A stretch of 64,000 nt of DNA from Buchananella hordeovulneris (GTDB taxonomy: Bacteria > Actinomycetota > Actinomycetes > Actinomycetales > Actinomycetaceae), in NCBI RefSeq assembly GCF_001907235.1, contig NZ_MQVS01000013.1:1-64000 (forward strand), given 5' to 3'. How positions within the stretch are numbered: position 1 is the stretch's first letter; every line of letters starts with the position of its first letter. The translations under genes were made by a program, and so were the position numbers. The notes below the pieces were generated by a model. That model was not told the origin of the DNA and searched no databases. It saw only the letters and a program-made list of their open reading frames with translations. Positions 42,639 through 51,897 of this stretch are shown here, in pieces.

Positions 42639-43628
42639 TCAGCTTTCGTTCTGCGCCCGCAGTTGCGATATCTCGTACAGGGCAATACCGGTTGCCACCG
42701 CCGCGTTCAACGATTCGACGCGCCCAGAAATGGGAATTGAGGCGATAACATCACATGCTTCGCGCACGAGGCGGCTCAGCCCCTTGCCTTCCGAACCGGT
42801 CACGAGCACCAGCGGCCCCGTGGCCAGGTCGAGGTTGCGCACCGTGGTAGCGCCGCCGCCATCCAGGCCGACGACGAAGCACCCCGATTGCTTCAGATAT
42901 TCCAGTTCCCGCGTCAGGTTGGTGGCGCGGGCCACGGGCACGCGTGCGGCAGCTCCGGCCGAGACCTTCCAGGCGGTGGCGTTCATGCCGACACTGCGCC
43001 GCTCGGGCAGCAGCACCCCATCGGCCCCGAACGCGCCTGCCGAGCGCAGTACCGCTCCCAGGTTGTGGGGGTCGGTCACCCCGTCTAGGGCGATGATGAG
43101 GGGCGGATGGGCGTCACGCTCGGCCCGCGCCAGCAGGTCGGCAACATCCTTATATTCGTACTCGGGCACCTCAATGGCGACGCCCTGGTGCACGGCCCCG
43201 TCGGACAACTTGTCCAACTCCCCGCGCGTGACCTCCAGCAGCGGTGCCCCGAGCGCAGTGGCGGTGCGCACCACCTCGCTGACCCGCTCGTCCTGCAGCA
43301 ACCCGGGCGCCATCAACACTCGGGCGATCGGGATGCCGGCCCGCACCGCCTCGGTGACGGGATTGCGCCCAAAGATCAGTTCGTTGCCCGCGGCGGGCTG
43401 GAGGCCAGGTCGCAGACGCGGGCCGTGCTGCTGAGCCCGCAGTCCCGCCGCCCGCCGTTCGGCAGCCGCTTTCCGTTTCGCGGCCGGGTGGTAGACCCGA
43501 TCCTCCGCTTTCGGGGTCGGGCCGCGCCCCTGCAGGCCCTTCCGTGTCTGCCCGCCGGTACCCTTTGTAGCGCCCTTCTTCGAGCCGGTCTTCCGCACGG
43601 CACCGCGCCGCTGGGAGTTTCCTGCCAT
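42639..43628 (-). CDS. rlmB: 23S rRNA 2'-O-methyltransferase, TrmH/SpoU family
   Basis: SAM-dependent methylation of 23S rRNA ribose (RlmB type). 329 residues: a very basic, low-complexity N-terminal extension of about 75 residues, the substrate-binding domain (ELIFGRNPVTEAVRAGIPI), and the knotted SpoU domain with DPHNLGAVLRSAGAFGADGV and LVTGSEGKGLSRLV. It follows cysS by 2 nt, so it is in that operon. Confidence 0.9.
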   Translation of the reverse strand: MAGNSQRRGAVRKTGSKKGATKGTGGQTRKGLQGRGPTPKAEDRVYHPAAKRKAAAERRAAGLRAQQHGPRLRPGLQPAAGNELIFGRNPVTEAVRAGIPIARVLMAPGLLQDERVSEVVRTATALGAPLLEVTRGELDKLSDGAVHQGVAIEVPEYEYKDVADLLARAERDAHPPLIIALDGVTDPHNLGAVLRSAGAFGADGVLLPERRSVGMNATAWKVSAGAAARVPVARATNLTRELEYLKQSGCFVVGLDGGGATTVRNLDLATGPLVLVTGSEGKGLSRLVREACDVIASIPISGRVESLNAAVATGIALYEISQLRAQNES

Positions 43629-43630
43629 CG

Positions 43631-45055
43631 TTACTGTCCTTCCACGCGCCAGCGGGCACCCTCGGGCCCGTCTTCCACTACGATCCCCGCGGCCGCCAGG
43701 GCGTCCCGCACCGCGTCAGCACTCGCCCAATCCTTGGCCGCCCGCGCGGCCTGCCGCCGGGTCAACGCCTCCTCCACCAGCACCCCCAGGGCATGGCTGG
43801 TGGCCGCCTCCTGACCGCTCTCCGCGCCCGCACCCCGCCAGTGCGGGGACAGCGGGTCCAAACCAAGAACGTCGAGCATGGCCCGCACGGCTCGCCCCGC
43901 GGCCGCGGCGGCATCCACCTGCCCGGCGGCCAGCGCGGCGTTCCCGAGCCGCACCTGCTCGTGCACCACCGCCAGCCCCGCCGAAACGTTCAGGTCATCG
44001 TCCAGGGCCGCCACGAAGTCGGTGGGCAGCTCCACGTCCACGATATCGCCCCCCACCGCCGGGGTGACCTCGGCAGTCCGGGTCACGAACCCGCGCAGAC
44101 GCTCCCAGACGGTGGCGGCCGTGGTCAGAGTCTGCTCGGAGTATTCGACGGTCGAGCGGTAGTGCACCCCGACCAGCGCCAGCCGCACGGCCGCCGCCGG
44201 GTGGGTGGCCAAAACGTTGCTGACCACGAGGGAGTTGCCAAGTGACTTGCTCATCTTCTCCCCCGCAACAGTCACCCAGGCGTTGTGCAGCCAGTACGCC
44301 GCCGACTCGTCGCCCGCCGCCCGCGACTGGGCCAGCTCGTTCTCGTGGTGCGGGAAGCGCAGATCGATGCCGCCGCCGTGAATATCGAAGCCGCGTCCGA
44401 GGAACCGCCGAGACATCGCCGAGCACTCCAGGTGCCAGCCGGGCCGTCCCCGGCCGAAAGGGGCCGGCCAGGCGGCATCGGCCGGTTCGGTGGGGCGCGG
44501 GGCCTTCCACAGGGCGAAGTCGCGCGGGTCGCGCTTGTCGTTGGCCGTCGGCTCTGCGTCGGCATTGTCCTCGCCGCCCTGGCGCGTCAGGGCGCCGTAG
44601 CCCGGGAAGGAAGCCACCGAGAAATAGACGTTGCCGGGCTCACCGACGTAAGCGTGCCCCGCCGCAATCAACTCTTCGATCAGGGCGATCATCTCGCCGA
44701 TGTGGCCAGTGGCGCGGGGCTCGTAGGTGGGCGGTAGCACGCCCAACGCGTCGTAGGCCGCCGTGAACTCGCGCTCGAAACGGTAGGCCCACGCCCACCA
44801 GTCCACGCCCGCCTGCGCCGACTTGCTCAAGATCTTGTCGTCAATATCGGTGACGTTGCGGATGAATGTCACCTGGTAGCCGCTGCGGGCCAGCCACCGG
44901 CGCAACACGTCGAAAGCGAGCGCGGAACGCACATGCCCGATGTGGGGACTGCCCTGCACCGTGGCACCGCACAGATAGATACTGGCGTGCCCCGGCACGC
45001 GCGGCACGAAGGGACGCAGGGAGCGGGTGGCGGAATCGTATAGCTGCAGGCTCAC
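43631..45055 (-). CDS. cysS: Cysteinyl-tRNA synthetase
   Basis: Class I enzyme that charges tRNA-Cys. 474 residues with the PHIGH signature (37-41), Zn-ligand region [18 protein letters not shown] and KMSKS in EKMSKSLGN. Start GTG 45055; the ispF stop is 9 nt upstream. It is distinct from the mycothiol ligase MshC by its length and extended C-terminal domain. Confidence 0.94.
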   Translation of the reverse strand: MSLQLYDSATRSLRPFVPRVPGHASIYLCGATVQGSPHIGHVRSALAFDVLRRWLARSGYQVTFIRNVTDIDDKILSKSAQAGVDWWAWAYRFEREFTAAYDALGVLPPTYEPRATGHIGEMIALIEELIAAGHAYVGEPGNVYFSVASFPGYGALTRQGGEDNADAEPTANDKRDPRDFALWKAPRPTEPADAAWPAPFGRGRPGWHLECSAMSRRFLGRGFDIHGGGIDLRFPHHENELAQSRAAGDESAAYWLHNAWVTVAGEKMSKSLGNSLVVSNVLATHPAAAVRLALVGVHYRSTVEYSEQTLTTAATVWERLRGFVTRTAEVTPAVGGDIVDVELPTDFVAALDDDLNVSAGLAVVHEQVRLGNAALAAGQVDAAAAAGRAVRAMLDVLGLDPLSPHWRGAGAESGQEAATSHALGVLVEEALTRRQAARAAKDWASADAVRDALAAAGIVVEDGPEGARWRVEGQ

Positions 45056-45064
45056 GCCCCCAGC

Positions 45065-45574
45065 CTACTGGGCACCGCCCGCACCCGGGCGCTGCTCCGG
45101 CACCACCAGGGCTGTGGCGACCGCCGCCGCCCCCTGCCCGCGCCCCGTAAAGCCTAGGCCGTCGGTGGTGGTGGCGCTGAACGCCACCGGCGCCCCCACG
45201 CACGCAGTCAGGGCCGCTTCCGCTTCGCTGCGGCGGGCCCCGATGCGGGGGCGCGGCGCGATCAGTTGCACTGCGGCGTTACCGATCACGAACCCGGCTG
45301 CCCGCACCCGGCGGCAGGTCTCGTCCAGCAGCGCCCGCCCGGAGGCGCCCGCCCACTGCGGTTCGGAGGTGCCGAAGTTACTCCCCAGGTCCCCCAGACC
45401 CGCCGCGCTCAGCAGGGCATCGCACAGGGCGTGAGCGACGACGTCGGCGTCGGAATGCCCGACCAGCCCCGGCCCGTCGGGCCAGGCCAACAGCGCCACC
45501 ATGAGGGGCCGGTCGCTGCCCGCCGGGGCGAAAGCGTGGACGTCGGTGCCGATACCGGTGCGGGGAAGCATCAT
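45065..45574 (-). CDS. ispF: 2-C-methyl-D-erythritol 2,4-cyclodiphosphate synthase
   Basis: Forms the cyclodiphosphate in the MEP isoprenoid pathway. 169 residues. GIGTDVHAF near the N-terminus carries the metal Asp and His, and [20 protein letters not shown] is the family signature. It is close to but not fused with ispD, which lies on the other side of the MFS gene. Confidence 0.94.
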   Translation of the reverse strand: MMLPRTGIGTDVHAFAPAGSDRPLMVALLAWPDGPGLVGHSDADVVAHALCDALLSAAGLGDLGSNFGTSEPQWAGASGRALLDETCRRVRAAGFVIGNAAVQLIAPRPRIGARRSEAEAALTACVGAPVAFSATTTDGLGFTGRGQGAAAVATALVVPEQRPGAGGAQ

Positions 45575-45583
45575 GGCGTCAGC

Positions 45584-47179
45584 CTACGCGTCCACCGGGA
45601 CTTCCTCGCGAATTTCTTCCACGCCCCACAGCTCCCGCGATTTCTTTTCGTCCCGCCGGGCCTTACCCGCCAGCAGCTTGGCGGCACTCTTGCCCCAGGT
45701 GGTGCGGGCGGCCTCGCGCAGCGCCTTGTAGCGGCGCACCGGCATAAGCAAGCCCAGGCCGAGCGCCAGGACGATGACGATGCCGAGGATGCCCCAATAC
45801 TGCACGTTGGCGTCCGGGCCGAGGATGCTGCGCCCGAGCTTGATGCAGCCGTAGAACATGGCGGGCGTCAGGAACGACACGGCCCGCCCCGTGGTGGCGT
45901 ACAGGCCGAAGATCTCGCCCTCACGCCCGGGCGGAATCAGCCGCCCCAGGTAGGTACGGGAGGCGCTTTGGGCCGGACCGACGAAGATGCACAGCACCAG
46001 CCCCAGCAGCCAGAAAACGATCTTGCCGTAAGAGTGGAAGAGGAAGATGCCCAGGCCGGCGGCGATCATCGACCACAGGGAGATAAGGATGACCCGCTTG
46101 GCACCCAAGCGGTCGTCCAGGTAGCCGAAACTGACGGTGGCGATGCCGGCCACGACGTTGGCGGCGACCCCGAAGTAGATCACCTCGCTGTCGGTGAAGG
46201 CGAACGTCCCGGCCGCAATTACTCCCCCGAAGGCGAAGACCCCGGCCAGGCCGTCCCGGAAGACGGCCGAAGCACACAGGAACAGCAAGGCCGAGGGGCT
46301 GTTGCGGTACAGCGCCGCGATGGTGCGGCCCAGGTGCCGGTAGGTCTGGAGGATCGACTCGCCCTTGCCGCCGGCGTCGGCGATACGCACCATGCCAGCC
46401 ACTGTCTCCGCGTCGGCCTCCCCGTCGGCCCGCTCCAGCAGCCGGGCGGCCGCCCGGGCCTTGTTGAGGCGGTATTGCGAGATCAGCACGGGGATGCCGA
46501 AGAGCGCGAACCAACCGGCCGTGAACAGCATGGATACCCGCACGGCCTGTCCGTTTTCGGCCGTCACCCCGAACCACCCCACCTCGGGGGCGATGAAGCC
46601 AACGTAGACCAGGAGCATCACCACGATGCCGCCGAGGTAGCCCAGTCCCCACCCGAGTCCCGAGATGCGGCCGATGGTCTTTTCGGTCGAGATCGAGGCG
46701 AGCATCGCGTTGTAGTTGACGTAGGCGAACTCCATGAAGACGCTGCCCGCCCCGAGCAGGAAGATGCCAATAATCAGCATCGATTCCTGCGGGGTTTGCC
46801 CGAACTGCAGGAACGACGGCAGGAAGTCTCCCCGCGGGTTAATGAAGTACAGGGCGACCGTGGAAGCCACCACCAGCCCGGAGTTAATCGCTAACCAGCG
46901 CACTCCCTTGCCTGCGCGGTCGGCCCGCTGGCCGGTAATCGGAGCCAACAGGGCAATGCAGATACCGGCGATCATCAGCCCAAAGCTCAGCGTCGCCGAG
47001 TTGTCGTCTGGGTCACCAAACTGGGAGGAGGTGATGTACACCGCGAAGACGAACGTCACCACTACGGTGCTGATGGCCGACGAGCCCCAGTCCCACAAGG
47101 CCCAGGACAACACGTGCTTATTCTTGACCGGGTCGTTTTGCGAGACAGCCGAGGCAGACGAGGTGCGATTCACGGGCAC
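45584..47179 (-). CDS. MFS transporter, UMF1/Atg22-like
   Basis: A 531-residue protein with about 12 hydrophobic helices. The opening VLSWALWDWGSSAISTVVVT is the typical start of the UMF1/Atg22-like branch, whose bacterial members are uncharacterised or nutrient exporters. Start GTG 47179 (MPVNRTSS) with another in-frame GTG two codons on. It separates ispF from ispD in a run of minus-strand genes; no functional link to isoprenoids is evident. Confidence 0.85.
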   Translation of the reverse strand: MPVNRTSSASAVSQNDPVKNKHVLSWALWDWGSSAISTVVVTFVFAVYITSSQFGDPDDNSATLSFGLMIAGICIALLAPITGQRADRAGKGVRWLAINSGLVVASTVALYFINPRGDFLPSFLQFGQTPQESMLIIGIFLLGAGSVFMEFAYVNYNAMLASISTEKTIGRISGLGWGLGYLGGIVVMLLVYVGFIAPEVGWFGVTAENGQAVRVSMLFTAGWFALFGIPVLISQYRLNKARAAARLLERADGEADAETVAGMVRIADAGGKGESILQTYRHLGRTIAALYRNSPSALLFLCASAVFRDGLAGVFAFGGVIAAGTFAFTDSEVIYFGVAANVVAGIATVSFGYLDDRLGAKRVILISLWSMIAAGLGIFLFHSYGKIVFWLLGLVLCIFVGPAQSASRTYLGRLIPPGREGEIFGLYATTGRAVSFLTPAMFYGCIKLGRSILGPDANVQYWGILGIVIVLALGLGLLMPVRRYKALREAARTTWGKSAAKLLAGKARRDEKKSRELWGVEEIREEVPVDA

Positions 47180-47200
47180 CAGGCTAGCGGCTTTCCCACG

Positions 47201-47920
47201 TCAGGCCTCTTGTCGCGTTCCTCCAAAATACGCGAAGAGAGTCAGATCTGGGGGCGTGGTGAGCTTCAGGGCCCGCGCATCCCCTTCCACGACAACGACC
47301 GTGCCGCCGTTGGCCTCCACCAGGCCGGCGTCGTCGCTGGCCGCCAGGGCCTCCCGCCCGGCTCGAGCCGCGCCCGCGGCGTGGGCCGCCAACAAAGTGC
47401 GGGCCCGAAAACCTTGCGGCGTTTGCACGGCCCGCAGCGCAGCGCGGGCCGGGGTGGCCACCACGACTTCGCCGCCACTCGGACCGGGCGCCACTTCTTT
47501 GATGGTGTCAGACACTGCCAGGCCGGGCACCACGGCGTCGTGCCCGGCCTCCACGGCCGCCAGGACCCGGGCGATAAGGCTGGCGGGGGCGAGGGCCCGA
47601 GCGGCGTCGTGCACAAGCACGACGTCCTCCGCCTGCGGCGCTAGGGCCGCCAAGCCCGCAGCCACAGACGCTTGCCGGGTGTGCCCGCCCGCCACCACGG
47701 CGACCCGATCGGCCCAGCCGCCGCGTGCCACCTCGGCCCGGAAAGTTGGGAGAAACTCCGCGGGGGCGGTCACCACCGCCCGGTCGACGGAGGTGGCAAA
47801 AAGGTTGGTCAGAGCGTGCGACAGCAGAGTCGCGCCAGCCACCCGCACGAGCGCTTTGGGGCCCTGCGCGCCGAGCCGGGTTCCCAGCCCGGCCGCCGTC
47901 AGCACCACCAACCGGGCCAA
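47201..47920 (-). CDS. ispD: 2-C-methyl-D-erythritol 4-phosphate cytidylyltransferase
   Basis: Transfers CMP to MEP in isoprenoid synthesis. 239 residues with LTAAGLGTRLG near the N-terminus, VLVHDAARAL in the middle and VQTPQGFRA later, as in the family. The start is TTG 47920, one base after the carD stop, with GAGGAC as ribosome site, so translation is coupled to carD. Confidence 0.93.
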   Translation of the reverse strand: MARLVVLTAAGLGTRLGAQGPKALVRVAGATLLSHALTNLFATSVDRAVVTAPAEFLPTFRAEVARGGWADRVAVVAGGHTRQASVAAGLAALAPQAEDVVLVHDAARALAPASLIARVLAAVEAGHDAVVPGLAVSDTIKEVAPGPSGGEVVVATPARAALRAVQTPQGFRARTLLAAHAAGAARAGREALAASDDAGLVEANGGTVVVVEGDARALKLTTPPDLTLFAYFGGTRQEA

Positions 47921-47921
47921 T

Positions 47922-48416
47922 TTAGTCCTCGGCAGGCAGTTCGAGCACTTCGTCGAGCCGCGCTTCGGCGACGGCTTCGTCTACCCCTTCGGCCAGCGCC
48001 AGCTCGGAGACCAAAATCTGCCGCGCGCGGGCCAGCATGCGCTTTTCGCCGGTAGAGGGACCGCGGCCGACTTTGCGGCGCGAGAGATCACGGACCACCT
48101 CGGCGACCTTGACAACGTCGCCAGAAGCGATCTTTTCCGTGTTTGCCTTGAAACGCCGGGACCAGTTGGTTGGTTCCTCGGCGTAGTCTGCCCGCAGCAC
48201 GCTAAAAACGGTCTCCAGGCCCTTGGAGTCGACGACGTCACGGACGCCCACTAGGTCCACGGCGTCTGCCGGCACCTGAATGGTGAGGTCTCCCTGGTTG
48301 ACGCGCAGCGTCAGGTAGGTGCGCTTTTCCCCGCGAATCGTACGCTCGGTGATCGCTTCCACCAGGGCAGCCCCGTGGTGGGGATAAACGACGGTTTCAC
48401 CGACTTTGAAAGACAT
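47922..48416 (-). CDS. carD: CarD-family RNA polymerase-binding regulator
   Basis: Binds the RNA polymerase beta subunit and stabilises open complexes. 164 residues. The start [20 protein letters not shown] opens the Tudor-like RNAP-interaction domain; the helical DNA-binding C-terminus has [23 protein letters not shown] 48416 has AAGGAGG. The carD-ispD order is common in actinobacteria. Confidence 0.95.
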   Translation of the reverse strand: MSFKVGETVVYPHHGAALVEAITERTIRGEKRTYLTLRVNQGDLTIQVPADAVDLVGVRDVVDSKGLETVFSVLRADYAEEPTNWSRRFKANTEKIASGDVVKVAEVVRDLSRRKVGRGPSTGEKRMLARARQILVSELALAEGVDEAVAEARLDEVLELPAED

Positions 48417-48500
48417 AAGTTGTTTGCCTCCTTGGAATGCGCCACCCGATTTTAGCATGGATTTCACGCGATTTTCAGCGGATTTCGCCAGCAGAGAGGC

Positions 48501-48533
48501 TTGGGGGGCGAGGCCGACGACCCCGCCCCCCAA
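48501..48533 (-). terminator. Hairpin after gpmA
   Basis: TTGGGGGGCG (48501-48510) pairs perfectly with CGCCCCCCAA (48524-48533), 13 bp beyond the gpmA stop. Confidence 0.7.
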
Positions 48534-48545
48534 CTGCGGTTTGGC

Positions 48546-49286
48546 TCAGGCTTTACCCTGGTTGGCCACGGCCTGAATGGCGGCAGCAGCGGCCTCCGGG
48601 TCAAGGTAGGTGCCCCCGGCCTTGACGGGCCGCAGCTCGTCATCCAGTTCGTAGACCAACGGGATACCCGTCGGGATGTTCAGGCCGGCAATCTCGTCGT
48701 CAGAGATGCCGTCTAAGTGCTTGACAATGGCGCGCAGCGAGTTGCCATGCGCGGCCACCAGCACCACCTTTCCGGCCTTGAGGTCAGGCACGATGGCCTC
48801 ATCCCAGTAGGGCAGCATGCGCTCAAGCACATCCTTCAGGCACTCGGTGGCCGGGATCGGCTCCCCGGCATAGCGCGGGTCAGCGTCCTGCGAGAACTCC
48901 GAGCCCAGCTCAATCGGCGGCGGCGGCACGTCGTAGGAGCGGCGCCACTCCATAAACTTTTCTTCCCCGTATTCGTCGCGGATCTGCGTCTTGTTCTTCC
49001 CCTGCAGGGCGCCATAGTGCCGCTCGTTGAGGCGCCAGTTGCGTTTGACCGGGATCCAGTGGCGGTCAGCAGCGTCCAGCGCCAGGTTCGCGGTCATAAT
49101 GGCGCGGCGCAGCAGCGAGGTGTGCACGACATCCGGAGCGATGCCCGCCTCCCGCAGCAGCTCTCCGCCCCTGGTCGCCTCTTCGCGGCCCAGATCAGAA
49201 AGCGCAACGTCTACCCAGCCGGTAAACAGGTTCTTGGCGTTCCAGTCGCTCTGGCCGTGACGGAGTAAAACAAGTGTGTAAGTCAT
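48546..49286 (-). CDS. gpmA: 2,3-bisphosphoglycerate-dependent phosphoglycerate mutase
   Basis: Interconverts 3- and 2-phosphoglycerate in glycolysis. 246 residues. Phospho-acceptor His10 is in [35 protein letters not shown] and [10 protein letters not shown] are characteristic of the dPGM class. ATG 49286; flanked by hairpins on both sides. Confidence 0.95.
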   Translation of the reverse strand: MTYTLVLLRHGQSDWNAKNLFTGWVDVALSDLGREEATRGGELLREAGIAPDVVHTSLLRRAIMTANLALDAADRHWIPVKRNWRLNERHYGALQGKNKTQIRDEYGEEKFMEWRRSYDVPPPPIELGSEFSQDADPRYAGEPIPATECLKDVLERMLPYWDEAIVPDLKAGKVVLVAAHGNSLRAIVKHLDGISDDEIAGLNIPTGIPLVYELDDELRPVKAGGTYLDPEAAAAAIQAVANQGKA

Positions 49287-49329
49287 GGGGGTAATGCTCC
49301 CCTATCGTCGCGGCCAAAAGAAGTGACTT

Positions 49330-49386
49330 CCGGCCCCCCACCGCCTTTGTTCGCGCACAGCGGGACACAGGCGGGTGGGGGGCCGG
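49330..49386 (-). terminator. Hairpin between lsr2 and gpmA
   Basis: CCGGCCCCCCACCGCC and GGCGGGTGGGGGGCCGG form a long stem with one mismatch, 11 bp beyond the lsr2 stop. Confidence 0.7.
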
Positions 49387-49397
49387 AGGTTGTTGGT

Positions 49398-49727
49398 TCA
49401 GTGCGAGGCGTAGTACTGCGCGCGCACGTCCTGCGGAATGCGACCCCGGTCCGGGACGGTCAGTCCCTGCTCGCGCGCCCATTCGCGAATCTTGGCGGCA
49501 TCCGAGCTGCCGGTGGCCGCCGGGCCGGTGCCGCGCCGACGACGACCACCGGAACGGCGGGCAGCGGCAACGAACGGGGCAATGGCGGCGCGGAACTCTT
49601 CAGCACGCTCATCGTTCAGGTGAATCTCGTAAGTAACACCTTCGAAAGCGAACGCGATCTCCTGCGTGGCAATGGACCCATCGAAGTCATCGAGCATGTA
49701 ACGCTCGGTCTTGGTCTTCCAAGCCAT
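49398..49727 (-). CDS. lsr2: Lsr2 nucleoid-associated protein
   Basis: Actinobacterial H-NS analogue that silences AT-rich, often acquired, DNA. 109 residues: N-terminal dimerisation strands (TERYMLDDFDGSIATQEIAF), a basic linker (GGRRRRGTG), and a C-terminal DNA-binding domain (KIREWAREQGLTVPDRGRIP) with the RGR minor-groove motif. ATG 49727 with AAGGAG 7 nt away. It is a plausible silencer of the low-GC toxin/immunity island in this window. Confidence 0.95.
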   Translation of the reverse strand: MAWKTKTERYMLDDFDGSIATQEIAFAFEGVTYEIHLNDERAEEFRAAIAPFVAAARRSGGRRRRGTGPAATGSSDAAKIREWAREQGLTVPDRGRIPQDVRAQYYASH

Positions 49728-49807
49728 GAAAATACTCCTTGTCATAGACGCCGCCGTAAAACAATGCCTGGGGTGAAGGCGGCTCAGCTGACCACTACAG
49801 CTGCCCT

Positions 49808-49814
49808 ATTTATA
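49808..49814 (-). promoter_or_regulatory. -10 region of lsr2
   Basis: TATAAAT on the minus strand, giving a leader of about 70 nt. The surrounding 280 bp (49728-50009) is noticeably AT-richer than its neighbours and holds no gene. Confidence 0.4.
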
Positions 49815-49980
49815 ACACTATTTGTCGGGGCATTGCATCAGACGTCGCCCCTATTTCGCCCCAAAGCGCAACCGATCTGACTTTAAAGCGCCCTAGAGTT
49901 TTCGTCCAGCATTTGCTCAGCTTGCGGCAACCTTGCCGGGCCGACTTTGCCCCTGTTCCAGTTTCACCAACAAAGCAATT

Positions 49981-50005
49981 GGCCCGATCCGTTTCGGATC
50001 GGGCC
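49981..50005 (-). terminator. Terminator after tRNA-Thr
   Basis: GGCCCGATCCG (49981-49991), TTT, CGGATCGGGCC (49995-50005): perfect 11-bp stem just beyond the tRNA 3' end. Confidence 0.75.
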
Positions 50006-50009
50006 TGCG

Positions 50010-50082
50010 AGCCGCCTAAGGGAATCGAACCCTTGACCTATTCATTACGAGTGAATCGCTCTGCCGACTGAGCTAAGGCGGC
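50010..50082 (-). tRNA. tRNA-Thr (anticodon CGT)
   Basis: The minus strand folds as a full cloverleaf: acceptor GCCGCC/GGCGGC, D-arm AGCTCAGTCGGCAGAGC, anticodon stem ATTCA/TGAAT with loop CTCGTAA (anticodon CGT, reading ACG), and T-arm AAGGGTTCGATTCCCTT. CCA is not encoded. Confidence 0.95.
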
Positions 50083-50160
50083 GCACTGCCTAGGCAGCAC
50101 GGAACATCGTAGCGCACCGGCAGCGAGGTGACAAACGTGACCGCTGTGAAAGAGGGCACA

Positions 50161-50190
50161 AGCGGGGGTGGGGCTTGCCCCACCCCCGCT
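50161..50190 (-). terminator. Strong hairpin after the TAP-like hydrolase
   Basis: AGCGGGGGTGGGGC and GCCCCACCCCCGCT are perfect 14-bp arms around TT, 6 bp beyond the hydrolase stop. Confidence 0.75.
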
Positions 50191-50195
50191 AGCCA

Positions 50196-51794
50196 CTAGT
50201 TGCAGACCAGGTTGGCTGTCGGCATTTCGCCCCGCAGGAAGTAGTTCTCCACGGCCTCGTCAATGCAGGCAGACTTACCGCCGAAGATCCCGTGCCCCCA
50301 CCCGTCGTAGGTGATGAGGTGCCCGCTTTCCAGCTGCTCGACCAAAGCCTCGGACCACTCATAGATGGTGGCGGGATCACCCTTAGAACCGACCACCAGG
50401 ATCGGGCCCGCCCCCGCAGCTTTCACCGGCCCCGTCACGCCGGTGGGCTTGATGTCGAAGGCCGACCGCGAGGCGTCGTTGTAGAGGAAGAAACGGCCCA
50501 TGATGGGGGCTTCCTTCAGGATCTGATCGTTGACCTTCTCCCACTCGGCCGGGTCAGTGGAATCCGGCCCGCCATCCACCGCCCTAATCAGGACGAGCGC
50601 ATCATCCTGATTGGTTTTGTAGACCCCCGATGCATCCCGATCATTGACGAAGTCCATGACCTGCAACGCCAGCGAACCGTCGTTCTTCTGCATGGCGTTG
50701 GCAAGGGCCTCGATCGCCACGTCGTTAAAGTTCATCGGGTTGTACTGGGTGATAATGACCAGGCCCAACACGTGCCCGCCGGTCAGCGGCCGGTTCTTGT
50801 CCGCGGTGGGAAGCGGATTCTTGTTGGCTTTATCCATGAAATCCAGTAGCTGCTGCAGTCCGTCGTCCACCGACCCCGTAAACGGGCACCCACTCCCCTT
50901 ATCTAGGCAGGTCTGCATGAAGTTACGCACCGAGGCCTCGAAGCCCCGCGCCTGCCCGGCGGACAACTGCGAGTCGCTCAGCGCTGGATCCACCGCGGAA
51001 TCCAGGAGGAACGGCCCCACGTTCTGCGGGAAGGTGTCCGCGTAGCGGGCCCCGAGCAAGGTGCCGTAGGAGTAGCCAATGTAGGTCAACTTCGGGTCTC
51101 CCACTGCGTCACGCAAGACGTCCAGGTCCCGCACCGCCGAGATCGTGTTGATGTTGTTCAGCAACTCGATGTCGTTCTTCGCGAGGCATTTCTCCGCCAG
51201 TTCCTTGGCCTCGGCCTGAATCTTCTTAATCATCTCCTCGCCACGCCCGAACTCGTACTTGGCGTTGTCCTCGTCCAGCTCCGCATCCGTGCGGCACCTA
51301 ACGCCACTGGACTTGTGCACGCCCCGCGGGTCAAAGCCGATGATGTCGAAGTTGGCACGCATCTCCGGCGACAGAGCGTTCGGCGCCCAGTCAGTGACCG
51401 TCTCGGTCCCGGAGCCGCCCGGCCCGCCGAAGTTGACGAAGAGGCTGGCCTTAGCGTTCGCCCCCTTTAGCCGTTTCAAGGCGATGTCGATGGTCTTGCC
51501 GTCGGGCTTTTCGTAGTTCAACGGCACCTGCACCGTGGCGCAGTCCCACTCCGGGCCCCCCTCCTCGCACGGGCCCCACTGCGGGGTCTGGCCATAGAAA
51601 TTCTCCAACCCCGCGGGGGCGGCGGGCAGGTTCTCCCGGCTGCGTTCGCTGTCGCGGGGGGCGTCTTGCGCCGGGGTGGAGGTATGCGGCGTCGGGGCGG
51701 CACTCGGGGATGAGGTGGCGGAGTAGACAGCCACACCAGCTGCTACCACCGCAATTACAAGCAGAACGATTATCAGCGCAGGTTTTGATTTCAC
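50196..51794 (-). CDS. Secreted alpha/beta hydrolase, tripeptidyl-aminopeptidase-like
   Basis: Likely cleaves peptides or esters outside the membrane. 532 residues: signal peptide or anchor (MKSKPALIIVLLVIAVVAAG), a Pro/Ser/Thr spacer, then an alpha/beta-hydrolase with oxyanion-type NFGGPGGSG (121-129), nucleophile Ser242 in GYSYG, Asp in GSKGDPATIYEW and His in GWGHGIF. The C-terminal part fits the TAP C-terminal domain, and paired cysteines suggest disulfides. GTG 51794 gives a standard signal peptide; an in-frame ATG 51830 would add 12 residues. Confidence 0.88.
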   Translation of the reverse strand: MKSKPALIIVLLVIAVVAAGVAVYSATSSPSAAPTPHTSTPAQDAPRDSERSRENLPAAPAGLENFYGQTPQWGPCEEGGPEWDCATVQVPLNYEKPDGKTIDIALKRLKGANAKASLFVNFGGPGGSGTETVTDWAPNALSPEMRANFDIIGFDPRGVHKSSGVRCRTDAELDEDNAKYEFGRGEEMIKKIQAEAKELAEKCLAKNDIELLNNINTISAVRDLDVLRDAVGDPKLTYIGYSYGTLLGARYADTFPQNVGPFLLDSAVDPALSDSQLSAGQARGFEASVRNFMQTCLDKGSGCPFTGSVDDGLQQLLDFMDKANKNPLPTADKNRPLTGGHVLGLVIITQYNPMNFNDVAIEALANAMQKNDGSLALQVMDFVNDRDASGVYKTNQDDALVLIRAVDGGPDSTDPAEWEKVNDQILKEAPIMGRFFLYNDASRSAFDIKPTGVTGPVKAAGAGPILVVGSKGDPATIYEWSEALVEQLESGHLITYDGWGHGIFGGKSACIDEAVENYFLRGEMPTANLVCN

Positions 51795-51897
51795 CTCGCA
51801 ACCATACGCAGTAATCGTGACGTGCCGCATCAATCTGCAGCACGAAATCTCGGGGCACATTAAGGGCGGTCGCCCCTGCTACTTAGGGCTGAGTTTG